The translations under genes were made by a program, and so were the position numbers. 64,000 bases of DNA from a bacterium (GTDB lineage Bacteria > Patescibacteria > JAEDAM01 > Absconditabacterales > Absconditicoccaceae), in contig JAFRZH010000013.1 of assembly GCA_017442645.1 (NCBI GenBank), forward strand, positions 1 to 64,000, read 5' to 3'. The notes beneath the pieces are model-generated. The model saw nothing but the letters and a program-made list of their open reading frames with translations. It had not been told where the DNA came from and did no database searches. Below are positions 1 to 9,500 of the stretch, in pieces. Positions within the stretch are counted from its first letter, which is position 1; each line of letters starts with the position of its first letter.

Positions 1-23
1 TAAGAGATAAAATAATTACTTTT

Positions 24-53
24 AACACAATATCTTGTGTTCCTATTTTTTTT
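24..53 (+). terminator. Hairpin followed by T-run
   Basis: AACACAA and TTGTGTT (24-30 and 35-41) form a 7-bp stem with a 4-base loop, followed by a run of T. This looks like a rho-independent terminator for a plus-strand gene lying left of the window. The rest of 54-354 is AT-rich and I see no gene in it; a 60-codon open frame at 279-461 overlaps the terminator of the next gene and has no family resemblance. Confidence 0.5.
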
Positions 54-356
54 CTATCACTATATATTGTATTTGAATCAAAAAACAAGAGATAAATCAT
101 TAAAATTTTTTGGAACATGATAACTGTTCGTTAGCACATTTTTCGAGTTTTTAACATTTTAACAGTGTCGATTGTCGTGTTTCGACCTTTGGTTAATATA
201 ATTTTACAGTTCTTAACTGACTATTTTTTACTATTTACTTTTTACATTTTTTTAACAAAGTTATAGTTATAGACAGAAATGGACATATTTCTCAAAAAAA
301 ACAATCTAAAAAAATCATTTCCAGTAAAATTCAGAAAAATCTATAAAAAATCTATA

Positions 357-396
357 AAAAATCTGATCCCTTATCGGAGAGTCAGACTTTTTCATA
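357..396 (-). terminator. AAATCTGA-type inverted repeat, terminator of the cysteine synthase fusion
   Basis: An imperfect stem pairs AAAAATCTGA with TCAGACTTTTT around a short GC-containing loop, just past the TAA at 403-405 of the minus-strand gene. It belongs to the recurring AAARTCTGAY repeat family of this window, which often marks gene ends. Confidence 0.55.
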
Positions 397-402
397 TTTT
401 TT

Positions 403-1788
403 TTAAAGCTTACAAGCGATCGGAGTTTCTCTTGGATATCCTAGTTCTGATCGTTCAATAAATCCTTCTTCCAAAGATGATACTTGATATCCTTGATCAT
501 TCAATTTTTTTGCTAAATAAAGCGATTTTTTCCCATAATTACAAATCAGAATAAGGTGTTTCTTTTGGTAAGGACGATATTCTTCTAAATGTTCGAGATT
601 AAAAGGAATATTGAGAGCATATTTGATATGAGTATGAGCAAATTCATCTTTCTCTCTTATATCAATCAATTGATATTCCTTCGGTTCTGATTGAATAAGA
701 TCGAGGAGATCCTTTGCTTTGATAAAAAACTTATCATCGTCAATCTCCTGTTGTTCTTGAGGAATAGAGGTTTTATCTAATAATAAATCAGCATTATGAA
801 TTTTAGGAAAAAGCGAAGACGAACAATATTTAAAATATTCATCAAGGTATAAATAGGGAGAATCAGGACAGATCACAATACAACTCTTTTCTTCAGAAGA
901 GTCAGATTTTTCTTCTTTTTCTAAAAAATCAAATAATCCACAAAGAGCCATTCAGGAACTTGGTCCTACTACCAATCCATTTCTCAAGAGGGTTAAACTC
1001 ATTTCAAAGGCTCTTTTGGTTCCTATTTCTTGTAAAAAATCAAGTTCACTTTTTCGGTCAAAATCTACCATTCTCAAAAGATGTAAGGTTCTTGGTCAAG
1101 GAATCGGATTATTGGCTTTCCTTACCACTCCGATACTTTTCATACTTGGTTTTTGTTTTTTTAAATAACGAGAAATTCATAAAAACGTCCCCGTCGTACC
1201 AAGTCCAGCACAAAAATATTGAAAATGATATTGATCATCAAGAGTCGCGATCTGCTTTCGAATCTGTCTCCCTGTAATAGTGTAATGAATCTGAGGATTG
1301 GAGGGATTGTCATACTGTCAAGGATTCATCCATCCTTCTTGTTTCCCTTCTTGTCTTGATTTTTCGATTCAGCTCTTGGGATCTTTTGGATTAGGACAAA
1401 TTTGTTCTTCATTGACATGAGGCTCTACTCCAAAAAGTTGTAAAATCTGCATCTTGTTTTTCGGGATTTCATTAGAAACCCAAGCTTTCATCGTATCAAT
1501 TCCATACATTCTCCCTAAAACAGCCAAAGAAAAAGCGGTATTCCCAGAAGAATTTTCAACCATGGTATGATATTGACTTAAATCGCCATAAGAATGTAAA
1601 AGTCCTCGTGCAGAAATGGATTTAATATTATTTAGTGGCAAAAAAGTCTGCATTTTAAGAAAGATATGGATCTTTTTTTTGAGAAAAGGATTCAATTTTT
1701 CAGGTAATTCTACGAGGGGAGTTTTGTGATTTTCAGGATTAAGAAAATCTTCAAGCACATTTGCTCCAGCAAATACATTATTTTTCAT
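403..1788 (-). CDS. Cysteine synthase-like PLP enzyme fused to a C-terminal rhodanese domain
   Basis: Reads as one 461-residue protein once four in-frame TGA codons are taken as Gly. The first ~310 residues are a fold-type II PLP enzyme of the cysteine synthase family: NIKSISARG holds the probable Schiff-base Lys (about residue 56), ENSSGNT is the substrate loop, QYDNPSNP and GTTGTFLG (phosphate-binding loop; last Gly is TGA) follow, and GPSSGMALCG closes the domain. The last ~115 residues are a rhodanese domain with the active-site loop CNYGKKS, so a persulfide-forming Cys is kept. Cysteine synthases normally end near 310 residues; the fusion suggests sulfur is passed between the domains (inference). 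The ATG at 1788 is preferred to a TTG one codon upstream. It follows the CooC-like gene by 9 bases and is probably cotranscribed with it. Confidence 0.88.
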
Positions 1789-1797
1789 CAATATTTT

Positions 1798-2754
1798 TTA
1801 AAAATAAAAACGGAAATGAGGATCAATCTGTCCGGTTAAATCTCCACATCTTTGGACAATAAATTTTTGACTGACATATGTTTTATGAACTTTCCAAAGT
1901 TGATGAAGTCTTTCAAGAGGAGTTTTTTCAAGTTGCTTTGCTTTTTGAAGAAAAGAAGAAAAATCTGATTGATATTGAGGTTCCAACTGAGAAAAAGAGA
2001 TTGTTCCTCCTTCTTGTTCGAGATGTCTCAAATATTTTGAAAATCCAAGTACTCCAAGAAGCTTATCAGCATCAATATTTTCTCTTAAAAAGTGTTCTTC
2101 TTCGGAATCAAGGCATTTATTTCCAACAGCAAACAAAGAATCGTAGACGCCTGCAGTTTTAGCGAGTTCCGCATATTGAGTCCAGACTTCTAAACTTTTT
2201 TTCGTAGGTTCAACTACAAAAAGTAAAAGATCAAATTGCATATGTAAACTTGATGCAAAAGCATCGGTTCCCGCAACCATATCTGCTAAGATGATACGCT
2301 CTCCTTCTAAACTATGAGAAAGAAGATTTTCGAAAATAGCTAAATTATTGTGATAACAAGACGAAGCAATACCTTCTTTTTCATATGTCCCTACCACCAT
2401 CAAATGTCATCAAGAAATCTCTTCCGCATAACGTTGATAGAAAGGATGTTCTTGATCCATTAATACGAAAAGATTACTTCATTCGGCAGGAGGAGTCGTT
2501 TTTCTAAAAGAATCTAAATCTTGAATACGATCATTACTCCCTTTCAAAAAAGTCTTTATCGCAGTGGTATTCTGAGAACGAGAAAGATATTTTTCTTCTG
2601 GAAAAGCCTTCCCCAATAATAAAGAAGGGAGATGCATATTAATATCAGCATCTATCACCAAAAAAGGTTGAGAGATTGTTTGAAGATAAAAGGCTAATAA
2701 ACCACAAATGGTTGTTTTCCCGCTTCATCCTTTTCCCACTACTGCAATTCTCAT
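1798..2754 (-). CDS. CooC-like P-loop ATPase (SIMIBI class, MinD/ParA superfamily)
   Basis: A 318-residue protein starting MRIAVVGKGGSGKTT, a deviant Walker A in which the second Gly is TGA. VIDADIN follows about 30 residues later, and ADMVAGTDAF and FVVEPTKKSLEVW correspond to the switch and adenine-binding regions of CooC and related metallocenter-insertion ATPases. Family members load metal into carbon monoxide dehydrogenase or similar enzymes; no such partner is visible here, so the target is unknown. Its only operon partner is the cysteine synthase-rhodanese fusion 9 bases downstream, which hints at sulfur or metal-sulfur chemistry (inference). A standard-code reading splits it into three pieces. 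Confidence 0.8.
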
Positions 2755-3059
2755 CGTACATCAAAAGAAGAATAAAATGTTTTACATTTGTTGTTTTACA
2801 TTTGTTGTTTAAAAAATCAAGGGGAAAAGATTTTCTTGGGGGAGAGTTTATCTCAAAAATCTGATTCTCCGTCACGAATCAATGTAGGGACGACGGACTG
2901 CCTCATCCTGTTGATGATGTTATTTTATTTAGATTTTATCATCTTTTTTGCAAGGATAAAATAAAAAAAATCTTTCATCCATTAATGGAGAAGAAATGAA
3001 AAAATAAAAAATCTGATTCTTCGATTCTGAGTCGATTCGTGGTGGAGTATCAGGCTTTT
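2755..3059. repeat. Intergenic stretch with two AAATCTGA-family hairpin repeats
   Basis: No gene seen. It holds a partial copy of the recurrent hairpin element near 2848-2880 and a fuller copy at 3008-3056 (AAAAAATCTGATTC ... GGAGTATCAGGCTTT with a loop matching the copies at 10851 and 13649). The second copy lies next to the TAG of the methyltransferase at 3060-3062 and likely acts as its terminator. Short open frames here overlap on both strands and look spurious. Confidence 0.5.
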
Positions 3060-3806
3060 CTATTTCTTTTGAAAGACAAATAAATGCTCGTGCATAATGA
3101 GGAGAAAATTGTATTCTTGAGATTTTTTAACTCGGAATCAAGTGGCTTTACAATGATGTTGGATTTTGATAATATCTTCTTTTAAAAGAAATCCAACTTT
3201 TAGAAATCTTTCCATCACTTTAAAAGCGAGTGGCTGATACAGTTTATTTCTTCTTGTGTCTCCAATAAGAATTGCACAGTATTTCCCTTTTTTTAGGACT
3301 CTATAATATTCTTTCGCTACGGTTTCGATTTCATCACAAAATGCATCAAGATTATGGATATTTGACAAATCTTCTGGGATTTTACCTCATGAATATTTAA
3401 TAATATCTGCATAAGGAGGATGAGTAAGGATAAAATCAATCTTTTCATCTTCTATAAAGCTTAAATTTCTTGTATCATTAAGTTTAAGAGTAATGTGAGA
3501 ATCTGAATGAAATTCAAAATTAAGACATTCTTCTGTTTTTTTGAGAGATTCTGGATTAATATCACAAGCGATCAAATTTCTGTTTAATAATTTACCTTCA
3601 ATAGCAGTTGTCCCTCCTCAAATCATCGGATCAAGTAAGAAATCTCCTTCTTGTGAATATCTTAAAATGAGATTTCTAACTACTTCTGGACTTCGGTTTC
3701 AACGATAAGTACTTTGATGAGTTGCCCATTTTCAACGGTTAGGGAATGACCAAACACTTGAACATTCTAACTCAAAAGAATTTGGTTGAATGATATGGTT
3801 AGACAT
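3060..3806 (-). CDS. DNA methyltransferase with HPPY motif (third gene of the DpnII-like operon)
   Basis: A 248-residue amino-methyltransferase. The N-terminus has the WSFPNRGKWATH and YRGNRSPE signature of this DNA methylase group, then FLLDPMIGGGTT (SAM-binding motif I; third Gly is TGA), ACDINPESL, the catalytic LTHPPYADIIKYS, and the conserved C-terminal FLLIMHEHLFVFQK. It starts one base after the stop of the restriction enzyme gene, so the three R-M genes form one tight operon. DpnII systems also encode a second methylase, DpnA, but this protein has a different motif order from DpnA, so the parallel is positional only. HPPY can go with N4-cytosine or N6-adenine targets; specificity is not readable. 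Confidence 0.82.
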
Positions 3807-3807
3807 A

Positions 3808-4680
3808 TTATTTTATAAGTTTTCATAAAATTCCTTCACGAAGTTTTTTGATATTAAAAATATTTCATTCCATCGCATTAAAAGCTTCTTCTAAAGGTTT
3901 TGAAGAAGTTCTCCATCAAGCTCCATCTGTAATTCGATACAACTGTTTATTTTGTTGTTGAAGAAAATGATAAAGTTCCATAAATTCTCATGCTACGGAT
4001 TTTAATTTACTTCATCCTGATGAATAGAAATTTGTTTCAAAGAGATAAACATCTTTTCAATTATAAACTGCAAAATCAAATCTTCTATCAGCTTTATCAC
4101 TTTCAATGATGATATTCCAATGTTGTAAAATATATTTTGCAGTAGCTTGTTCTTTTCGTTGATATCATTTTTCTTCACAAAAAGGTTGAATATAAGATTG
4201 AACTAAACTTTCCATTTGTTTTCATCCTCTATTTTTTCTTGCGTTAGAATCTAAACCTGTTTCAATTCAAAAAACATAATCATTAAGATTTGAAATTTTT
4301 TTATCTTGAAAGATGTCTTTTAATCAGGAATTTTGAAAAAAGATTAGTAAAGATTTTTTATCTTCATCATTTAGTGTTATTTTTGAATTAAAGAGATTTG
4401 ATACTAATTCTTCTTTTTGGTATTTTGGGTTTCGAACAAGAGTGAATTTATCTCTTACTGCTAATAAAATAGGTAAAACTTCTCTTGTTTCAGGATATTC
4501 AGAAATAAGTTTTAGAAATTTTGTTTCGATATCTTTTTCTCAAAGAAGGCTATTTAATAGGTTTAATTGTATTTTGATCGTAAAAGCATTTTCTTCGATT
4601 TTTCTAAAATCACAGTAATATTCCCATCAAGAAATCGTGGATTGAAAATTTAACATCAAATCCTTGAAGCTATGTTCCAT
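3808..4680 (-). CDS. DpnII/MboI-family type II restriction endonuclease
   Basis: A 290-residue protein not visible in the standard code because it contains at least ten in-frame TGA. The resemblance to DpnII as I know it is strong: GWEYYCDFRKIEEN near the start; GLDSNARKNRGGKQMESLVQS matching the DpnII GMDTNGRKNR block; and the nuclease core RFDFAVYNGKDVYLFETNFY followed by SSGGSKL, equivalent to RFDFVI...EVNFY..GSGSKL. DpnII cuts unmethylated GATC, so GATC is the predicted target (inference from family). Start codon ATG at 4680 lies one base after the methylase stop, and the next gene starts one base after this stop, which implies translational coupling. Confidence 0.85.
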
Positions 4681-4681
4681 C

Positions 4682-5539
4682 TTATTCTACTTTATAATTT
4701 AAAACGACAATTTCTTCAACATTTCCTCTTTTTTCTGCATTAGAATTAATGTATCTTTTTGCCTGAACAACATGTTGATAAAATTCTGAATAGAGTTTTT
4801 GAATACGATCGGTATTGTGATTCGAAAGCATAGCTTGACATCCTTTTTCGGTCAGATTTTTAAATTCTTTTCAAAGTTCTTCTTGTTCTTTCCATCAAAA
4901 ACCACCTTGAGTATAATCTGTGAAATTTGAAGTCTGAGAAAGCACATCATAAGGAGGATCAAGATAGATAAAATCTCCTTTTTTTGCTGTTTTTAGAACC
5001 TCATGATAATCTCCATGAATGAGAGTCGTATTTTGTAAAGCTTCCGAACAATTAAAAAGTGTTTCTTCATCGCAGATTAGAGGATTTGCATATTTTCAAA
5101 ATGGAACATTAAAAAATCCTTTTCCATTCACTCTATACATCCCATTGAAACACGTTTTATTGAGATAAATAAATCTTGCTGCCCTTAAAATAGGAGAAAG
5201 AGAAGAAAAATCTGATTTTTGATCTCGGCTTCTAATTTCAAGAAAAAAATCTTTGTTGTATTGATATTTAGAAAGTTCTTGAATGACTTTCTCAGGAGAT
5301 TCTTTGACTACTTGATAGGTATTAATCAGTTCTTCATTAATATCTCCAAGAATTGCTTTAAAATTACATCCATAAAGATTTCTTAGATTAAAAAAAACTG
5401 CTCATCATCAGAGGAAAGGCTCATAATAATGTGCAGTTTTTTGATCTAAAAAAGATCCTTTAAGAAATGGTTGAAATTGTTCCAATAACTGTCTTTTTCA
5501 ACCGACTCGTTTGAGGAACGGTTTATAAATTTTTGACAT
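4682..5539 (-). CDS. Dam/DpnM-type N6-adenine DNA methyltransferase (D12 class)
   Basis: A 285-residue protein. KPFLKRVGGKRQLL is the N-terminal SAM loop, YYEPFLGGGAVFF is motif I, with its three glycines encoded by three successive TGA codons (5402-5410), and DFIYLDPPYDVLS is the catalytic DPPY motif. This is the class that methylates A in GATC. It is the first gene of the operon, ahead of the DpnII-like nuclease, the order expected if protection must precede cutting. A standard-code gene finder would report nothing here. Confidence 0.88.
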
Positions 5540-5570
5540 AAATAAAAAAATGAAAGAGATAAAGCAGCTT

Positions 5571-5599
5571 TTGAAATACTTTCATCTTTCATATATTAT
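5571..5599 (+). promoter_or_regulatory. Sigma70-type promoter for a structured RNA
   Basis: TTGAAA (5571-5576), 17-base spacer, TATTAT (5594-5599). The predicted start near 5605 is just ahead of the long hairpin RNA and points away from the R-M operon, whose first ATG is at 5539. Confidence 0.55.
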
Positions 5600-5604
5600 A
5601 AAAG

Positions 5605-5737
5605 ACAATTTGCATTCCATCGGCTGCCATACCTTTTCCACAAATACTCTAGTTAAAGACAATTTGTTTTTGATGAAACACAAACTGCCTTTAGGTTTTA
5701 GCTAAAGTTTTCAAGTGGATTGTATGGCAATTTTTTT
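5605..5737 (+). ncRNA. Candidate structured small RNA (~133 nt, rod-like with central bubble)
   Basis: Outer stem: GCCATAC (5626-5632) with GTATGGC (5722-5728), extended by CCAC (5638-5641) with GTGG (5715-5718). Apical stem: 5654-5666 with 5681-5693, 11 of 13 positions pairing around a 14-base loop. Between them is an asymmetric bubble whose 3' side can form its own small CTTTA/TAAAG hairpin. A T-run at 5731-5737 directly follows the outer stem and a near-consensus promoter precedes it. The rod-with-bubble shape resembles 6S RNA, but I cannot confirm the family. No open frame explains the pairing. Confidence 0.5.
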
Positions 5738-5782
5738 ATAGCTTTAGGAGAGTAAAGATCAAGGGATAATCGAAAAAATTGA

Positions 5783-5818
5783 GAAAAAATCTGATCCCTT
5801 ATCGGAGTATCAGACTTC
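5783..5818. repeat. AAATCTGA-family inverted repeat
   Basis: AAAAAATCTGATCC and GGAGTATCAGACTT form an imperfect stem, nearly identical in sequence to the copy at 357-396. It sits between the small RNA and the AbrB gene; it may stop read-through, but it has no long T-run. Confidence 0.5.
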
Positions 5819-5902
5819 TCTTTCTTTTTTTCTTGCTTTTTCATCTCCAAAAAATATGATAAGTATGAAAAGTATAACTAATTTTACTTCTCCTACTCAA
5901 CC

Positions 5903-6103
5903 ATGAAAAAGAATCAAAAATATGTCGGTATCAGTAAAGTATGAGAAAAAGGACAAATCGTAATTCCCAAAGAAGCAAGAGAGATGTTTGACATCAATCC
6001 TTGAGATTCGATTATCATTCTTTGTGATAAAGACAAGGGAATGGCTCTCATAAAAGCGGACGCTATTGAAGATTTAACCGATAAAGTATTTTCTAAAGAA
6101 TAA
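5903..6103 (+). CDS. AbrB/MazE-type transition-state regulator or antitoxin-like protein
   Basis: A 66-residue protein missed by the standard code because of TGA at codons 14 and 31. It has the swapped-hairpin AbrB pattern: ISKVGEKGQIVIPKEAREMFDINPGDSIIILCD, in which both Gly of KVGEKG and PGDS are expected in the family. Such proteins bind DNA as dimers. There is no toxin gene beside it; the next gene, two bases on, encodes a membrane acyltransferase, so it may simply regulate that unit (inference). Confidence 0.8.
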
Positions 6104-6105
6104 AA

Positions 6106-7230
6106 ATGAGAAAACATTGGATTGATAATTTAAGATGGGTTACCGTATTATTGGTACTCTTATACCATGTCATTTATTTTTTCAATAATAAAGGAGTGTT
6201 CGGTGGAATGGGAGGATTTGGAACCTTTCCAGAAGTACAACAATATCAAGATATCGTTATGTATATCCTGTATCCACGGTTTATGCCACTACTTTTTCTT
6301 TTAGCGGGAATCAGTGCAAGATATGCATTACAAAAACATTCCGGTAAAGAATGGTTTAAAGCTCGTAGTCGCAAACTGCTCGTGCCTGCAACGATTGGAC
6401 TGTTGGTCTTTCAACGAATGACGGGATATTTCAATACACAAGTCTCAGCCATAGTACAAGGAACAGACTTAACCTTCGGACTACCATGAATCGTAAAATA
6501 CTTCCTCTGGGCTCTGAGTGGAACTTGACCTTTATGGTTTATCCAACTTTTGTGGGTATTGTGTTTACTTTTGCTTCTCGTAAGAAAAATTGATGCAAAA
6601 GATAAATTCTGGAATCGATGCGGAAAAGCGAATATTGTGGTGATTCTTTTGTTGGGAATACTATTCCGACTTGGGGAACAGACCCTCATCACAGATTTAA
6701 CCAATCCCTTTGTAGGATTACTCAATCTATACAAGCCAATCTTCTATTGAATCATTTTCTTGCTGGGATATTTTGTCTTCTCTCATGATGAAGTACAAGA
6801 AAAAGTGAAAAAAATCTGGATTCCCCTCTTGGTTTGTGCGGTGATTTCAGGGAGTATCCTCATCATCACGACTTGGGGACAAGATAATTCAAGCCCTCAA
6901 TATCTTAGTAGTTGGTGATGTTGTCTTTATGGTTGGATATCATGTCTTGCTCTGATGGGATGGTTTCATGCTCGTTTCGACAAAACCAACAAATTTTCAC
7001 AGTATATGACTCGTTCAAGCTTCGGAATTTATGTTATTCATTATCTGGTTATTGCATCACTTGGATATATGATGAAAAGATACACCTCATTAAATCCATT
7101 GGTAATATACGCCATTTTAACCGTGGCTGTTTTCACGTTATCACCACTTCTTTATGAATTGATCCGTCGTATTCCCTTCATGAGGTGGTGTGTATTTTGA
7201 GAAAAGAAGAATAATATTTCTGGAAAATAA
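6106..7230 (+). CDS. Integral membrane acyltransferase, acyltransferase-3 family
   Basis: A 374-residue membrane protein. It begins with the family hallmark RKHWIDNLRWVTVLLVLLYHVIYFF (Arg/Asp before TM1 and a His in TM1) and has about ten hydrophobic segments; FMPLLFLLAGISARYAL and SSFGIYVIHYLV are further conserved blocks. Members O-acylate surface sugars or peptidoglycan; the acceptor is not known. Five TGA codons are read as Gly, including the one at 7198-7200 just before the C-terminal EKKNNISGK. It starts two bases after the AbrB-like stop, so the two are an operon. Confidence 0.82.
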
Positions 7231-7398
7231 GGATAAGGTAGTATCATTATTTCCGTATTTTACGAAAAAATCAGTTGCCATTAATCGCAAAAGAGCATTT
7301 ATCCTCTATAAAAATAGGGAAACTTTGTTTTTTCTAAGCATTGTAATCCAATGTAAATATTTTTTTCGTAAAGTTTTTCTTCTTACGAAAAAGAAAAT
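7231..7398. other. Intergenic, no clear gene
   Basis: AT-rich stretch with an open frame (starting at 7190, inside the acyltransferase gene) that runs into the RhuM remnant. Its first part has no resemblance to RhuM; its last residues (EEIILYKEKS) do match the RhuM N-terminus. Confidence 0.4.
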
Positions 7399-7774
7399 TA
7401 CGAATAATCAAGAAGAAATTATACTTTATAAAGAGAAAAGTTAAAAGTTTAAAATTGAAGTTCATTTAAATGAAGAAAGAGTGAAACTAACCATAAATAA
7501 AATGGCAACATTATTTGGAAAATTTCATTCAACTATCAATGAACATATTTTACATATTTATGAAAAATGAAAACTTTTAGAATCTGATACTTTAAAAAAA
7601 TCAAAATTTCTAATAATACTACTAAACCTATGAATTTTTATAATCTTGATATTATTACTTCTGTAGGATATAGAGTTAAGCCTACTCAATAAGTTCATTC
7701 TAGACAGTGGACCACTCAAAAAACACCTTATCAAAGGATTTACCATGAAAAATGAAAGACAAAAAAAGACATAA
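7399..7774 (+). pseudogene. RhuM-family protein, decayed
   Basis: Family blocks are still legible: EEIILYK, KIEVHLNEERVKLT, NKMATLFGKFHSTINEHI, KGKLLESDT, MNFYNLDIITSVGYRVKPTQ and, in another frame, LKKHLIKGFTMKNER. Two TAA codons interrupt it (one after EKS near 7442, one after KPTQ near 7690) and a frameshift falls near 7720. RhuM/virulence-RhuM proteins are usually over 300 residues, so the C-terminal part is gone. The remnant keeps TGA as Gly (YEKGKLL), so it decayed in this lineage or a related one. About 185 bases of featureless AT-rich DNA follow before yidC. Confidence 0.75.
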
Positions 7775-7960
7775 TAATGAGATTAATGGAAAGTAGTTTT
7801 AAATTATTGTTATAATATTCGTAGTAGAGAAAACCTTTATATCGTTCTAAATTTATATACTACAAATATTGATTATAATAATACAAGTCAAATAACTATC
7901 AAAATTTTTATATTTTTCACAAAAACATATTTTCACTCAATATGAAATATTACTTAAAGA

Positions 7961-8779
7961 CTACTTTCACGGTTCAATAATAATAGGATCATTTTTCTTT
8001 CAAAATTTTGCATTCCATTTTGTTTTAATAACCGCCCAATATTGAATTGTATATTGAATAATACTAAAACAAGAAGTAGTAAAAAGATAAAGACCAATAG
8101 CAGAATTACAAGTATAAACAACAATCCCCATCATTACACTCATAAAAACACTCATCATTCCAAGCATTTTCATAGGATTTGGCATAACCTCACCATTAGG
8201 TCATTTCATTGAAGGAGATTTTTTAGGTTGAACTAGTTTCGTCAACTGCATTTGCATAAAATTAAGTCCAGCAACAATAATTGCTAAAAGGAGATTTTTA
8301 TCTTGCAAGAGATCCATTCACAAGAAAGTTGTTTCAATTTGTTCTATATCTTGGTATTTTTCTCAAAAACTTCGAAAAAAACTATAAAGCCAATCTCAAG
8401 GGACAATTCCTTCTACACCTCCAGCAATACATCTAACAACATAATATAACCCAATAAACACAGGAAGTTGAACAAGCATAGTTAAACATCCTTTAAATGG
8501 AGTTTTTCCCTCTGACTTAAAAAGTTTTAAAGTTTCTTCAGATAATTTTTGAGGATCATTTTCGTATTTTTTCTGTAATTCTTCTATTTTAGGTTGAAGA
8601 TTAGACATTCCATTCTGTATAGAAATACTTTTAATAGATGATTTTATCATAATTCCTCTTACTAATAAAGTAAGAAGAATAATAGAAACTCATAAATTTC
8701 CTCAAAATATCGCCAAAAAAATCACTAAGATGTTATAAATAGGACGATACAGAATTTGACTAATAATATACGTTCGCAT
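7961..8779 (-). CDS. yidC: YidC/Oxa1/Alb3 membrane protein insertase
   Basis: A 272-residue protein of the short, Gram-positive-like type without the large periplasmic domain. MRTYIISQILYRPIYNILV at the N-terminus, KIEELQKKYENDPQKLSEE in the cytoplasmic coiled region, GCLTMLVQLPVFIGLYYVV and MKMLGMMSVFMSVMMGIVVYTCNSAIGLYLFTTSCFSIIQY are the usual blocks. It inserts membrane proteins alone or with SecYEG. The C-terminal tail reads through a TGA to a TAG at 7961-7963. Transcribed just downstream of frr. Confidence 0.92.
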
Positions 8780-8806
8780 AACACAAAAAAAGAAAAATAA
8801 ATCTGA

Positions 8807-9355
8807 TTATTTTTTTAGAACTTCTTCAGTTTTTCATTTTACAAGTTCATCAATTTTCGTATTCATTTTTTTTGTAAGATCTTCAATTTCTGATTCATTA
8901 GCTTTATGTTGATCTTCAGAAATTTCTTTTCTTGCAAGCTCTCACTTTGTTTCATTCATAGCATCTTGCCTAATTTTTCTAACATTCGCTTTGGTATCTT
9001 CTCAAGTAGCTTTTACTTGTTTAGCAATTTCTTCTCTTCTTTCTTGAGTTAAAGGAGGAATTGTTATAAAAAGAAAAGATCACTGATTGTCTACTCAAAC
9101 TCAAAGATCTGCATTGTAAATTGCATTAGCAATATGCTTTGAATTTCCTTTATCTCGTGGTTCAATTTTTAAAGTACTATTATCTGAAACAGTAATTAAA
9201 GCTATTCCATTCATCTTCATTATTCCATATTCTGTTTCTACATCAATATTTTCAACTAAGCTTGTAGTTGCTCTTCCAACCTGAAGTCAAGAAAGCCAAT
9301 TTGAAAAATAAGCAATTCTCTTCTGCATTTGTTCTTCATATTGTTTAATATCCAT
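8807..9355 (-). CDS. frr: Ribosome recycling factor
   Basis: A 182-residue protein, the normal length for RRF (185 in E. coli). Recognisable stretches are LQVGRATTSLVENIDVE, DKGNSKHIANAIYNADLG, ITIPPLTQERREEIAKQVK and VRKIRQDAMNETK. It splits terminated ribosomes together with EF-G. It carries several TGA codons, so the standard code breaks it into fragments too short to notice. It lies 27 bases upstream of yidC on the same strand. Confidence 0.93.
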
Positions 9356-9500
9356 TATTTAATATTAATAATAAAATTTTATTTAGGATAGGGAAATTCA
9401 TTTATATTGCAAGATAAAGATTAGTTTGAGTATTTTTGAAAGTATCCTTTGCAAAATCTCCGATAATTTTGAAAATAACAGTTGATTTTTGATCAACCTT

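Noticed and set aside
279..461. Sixty-codon plus-strand open frame at the left edge
   Set aside because: It overlaps the terminator and the end of the cysteine synthase fusion, is low-complexity Lys/Ile/Phe, and shows no family features.
2645..2875. Open frames on both strands between the CooC-like and methylase genes
   Set aside because: They overlap each other and the CooC-like N-terminus in other frames and include the AAATCTGA repeat; no coding signal.
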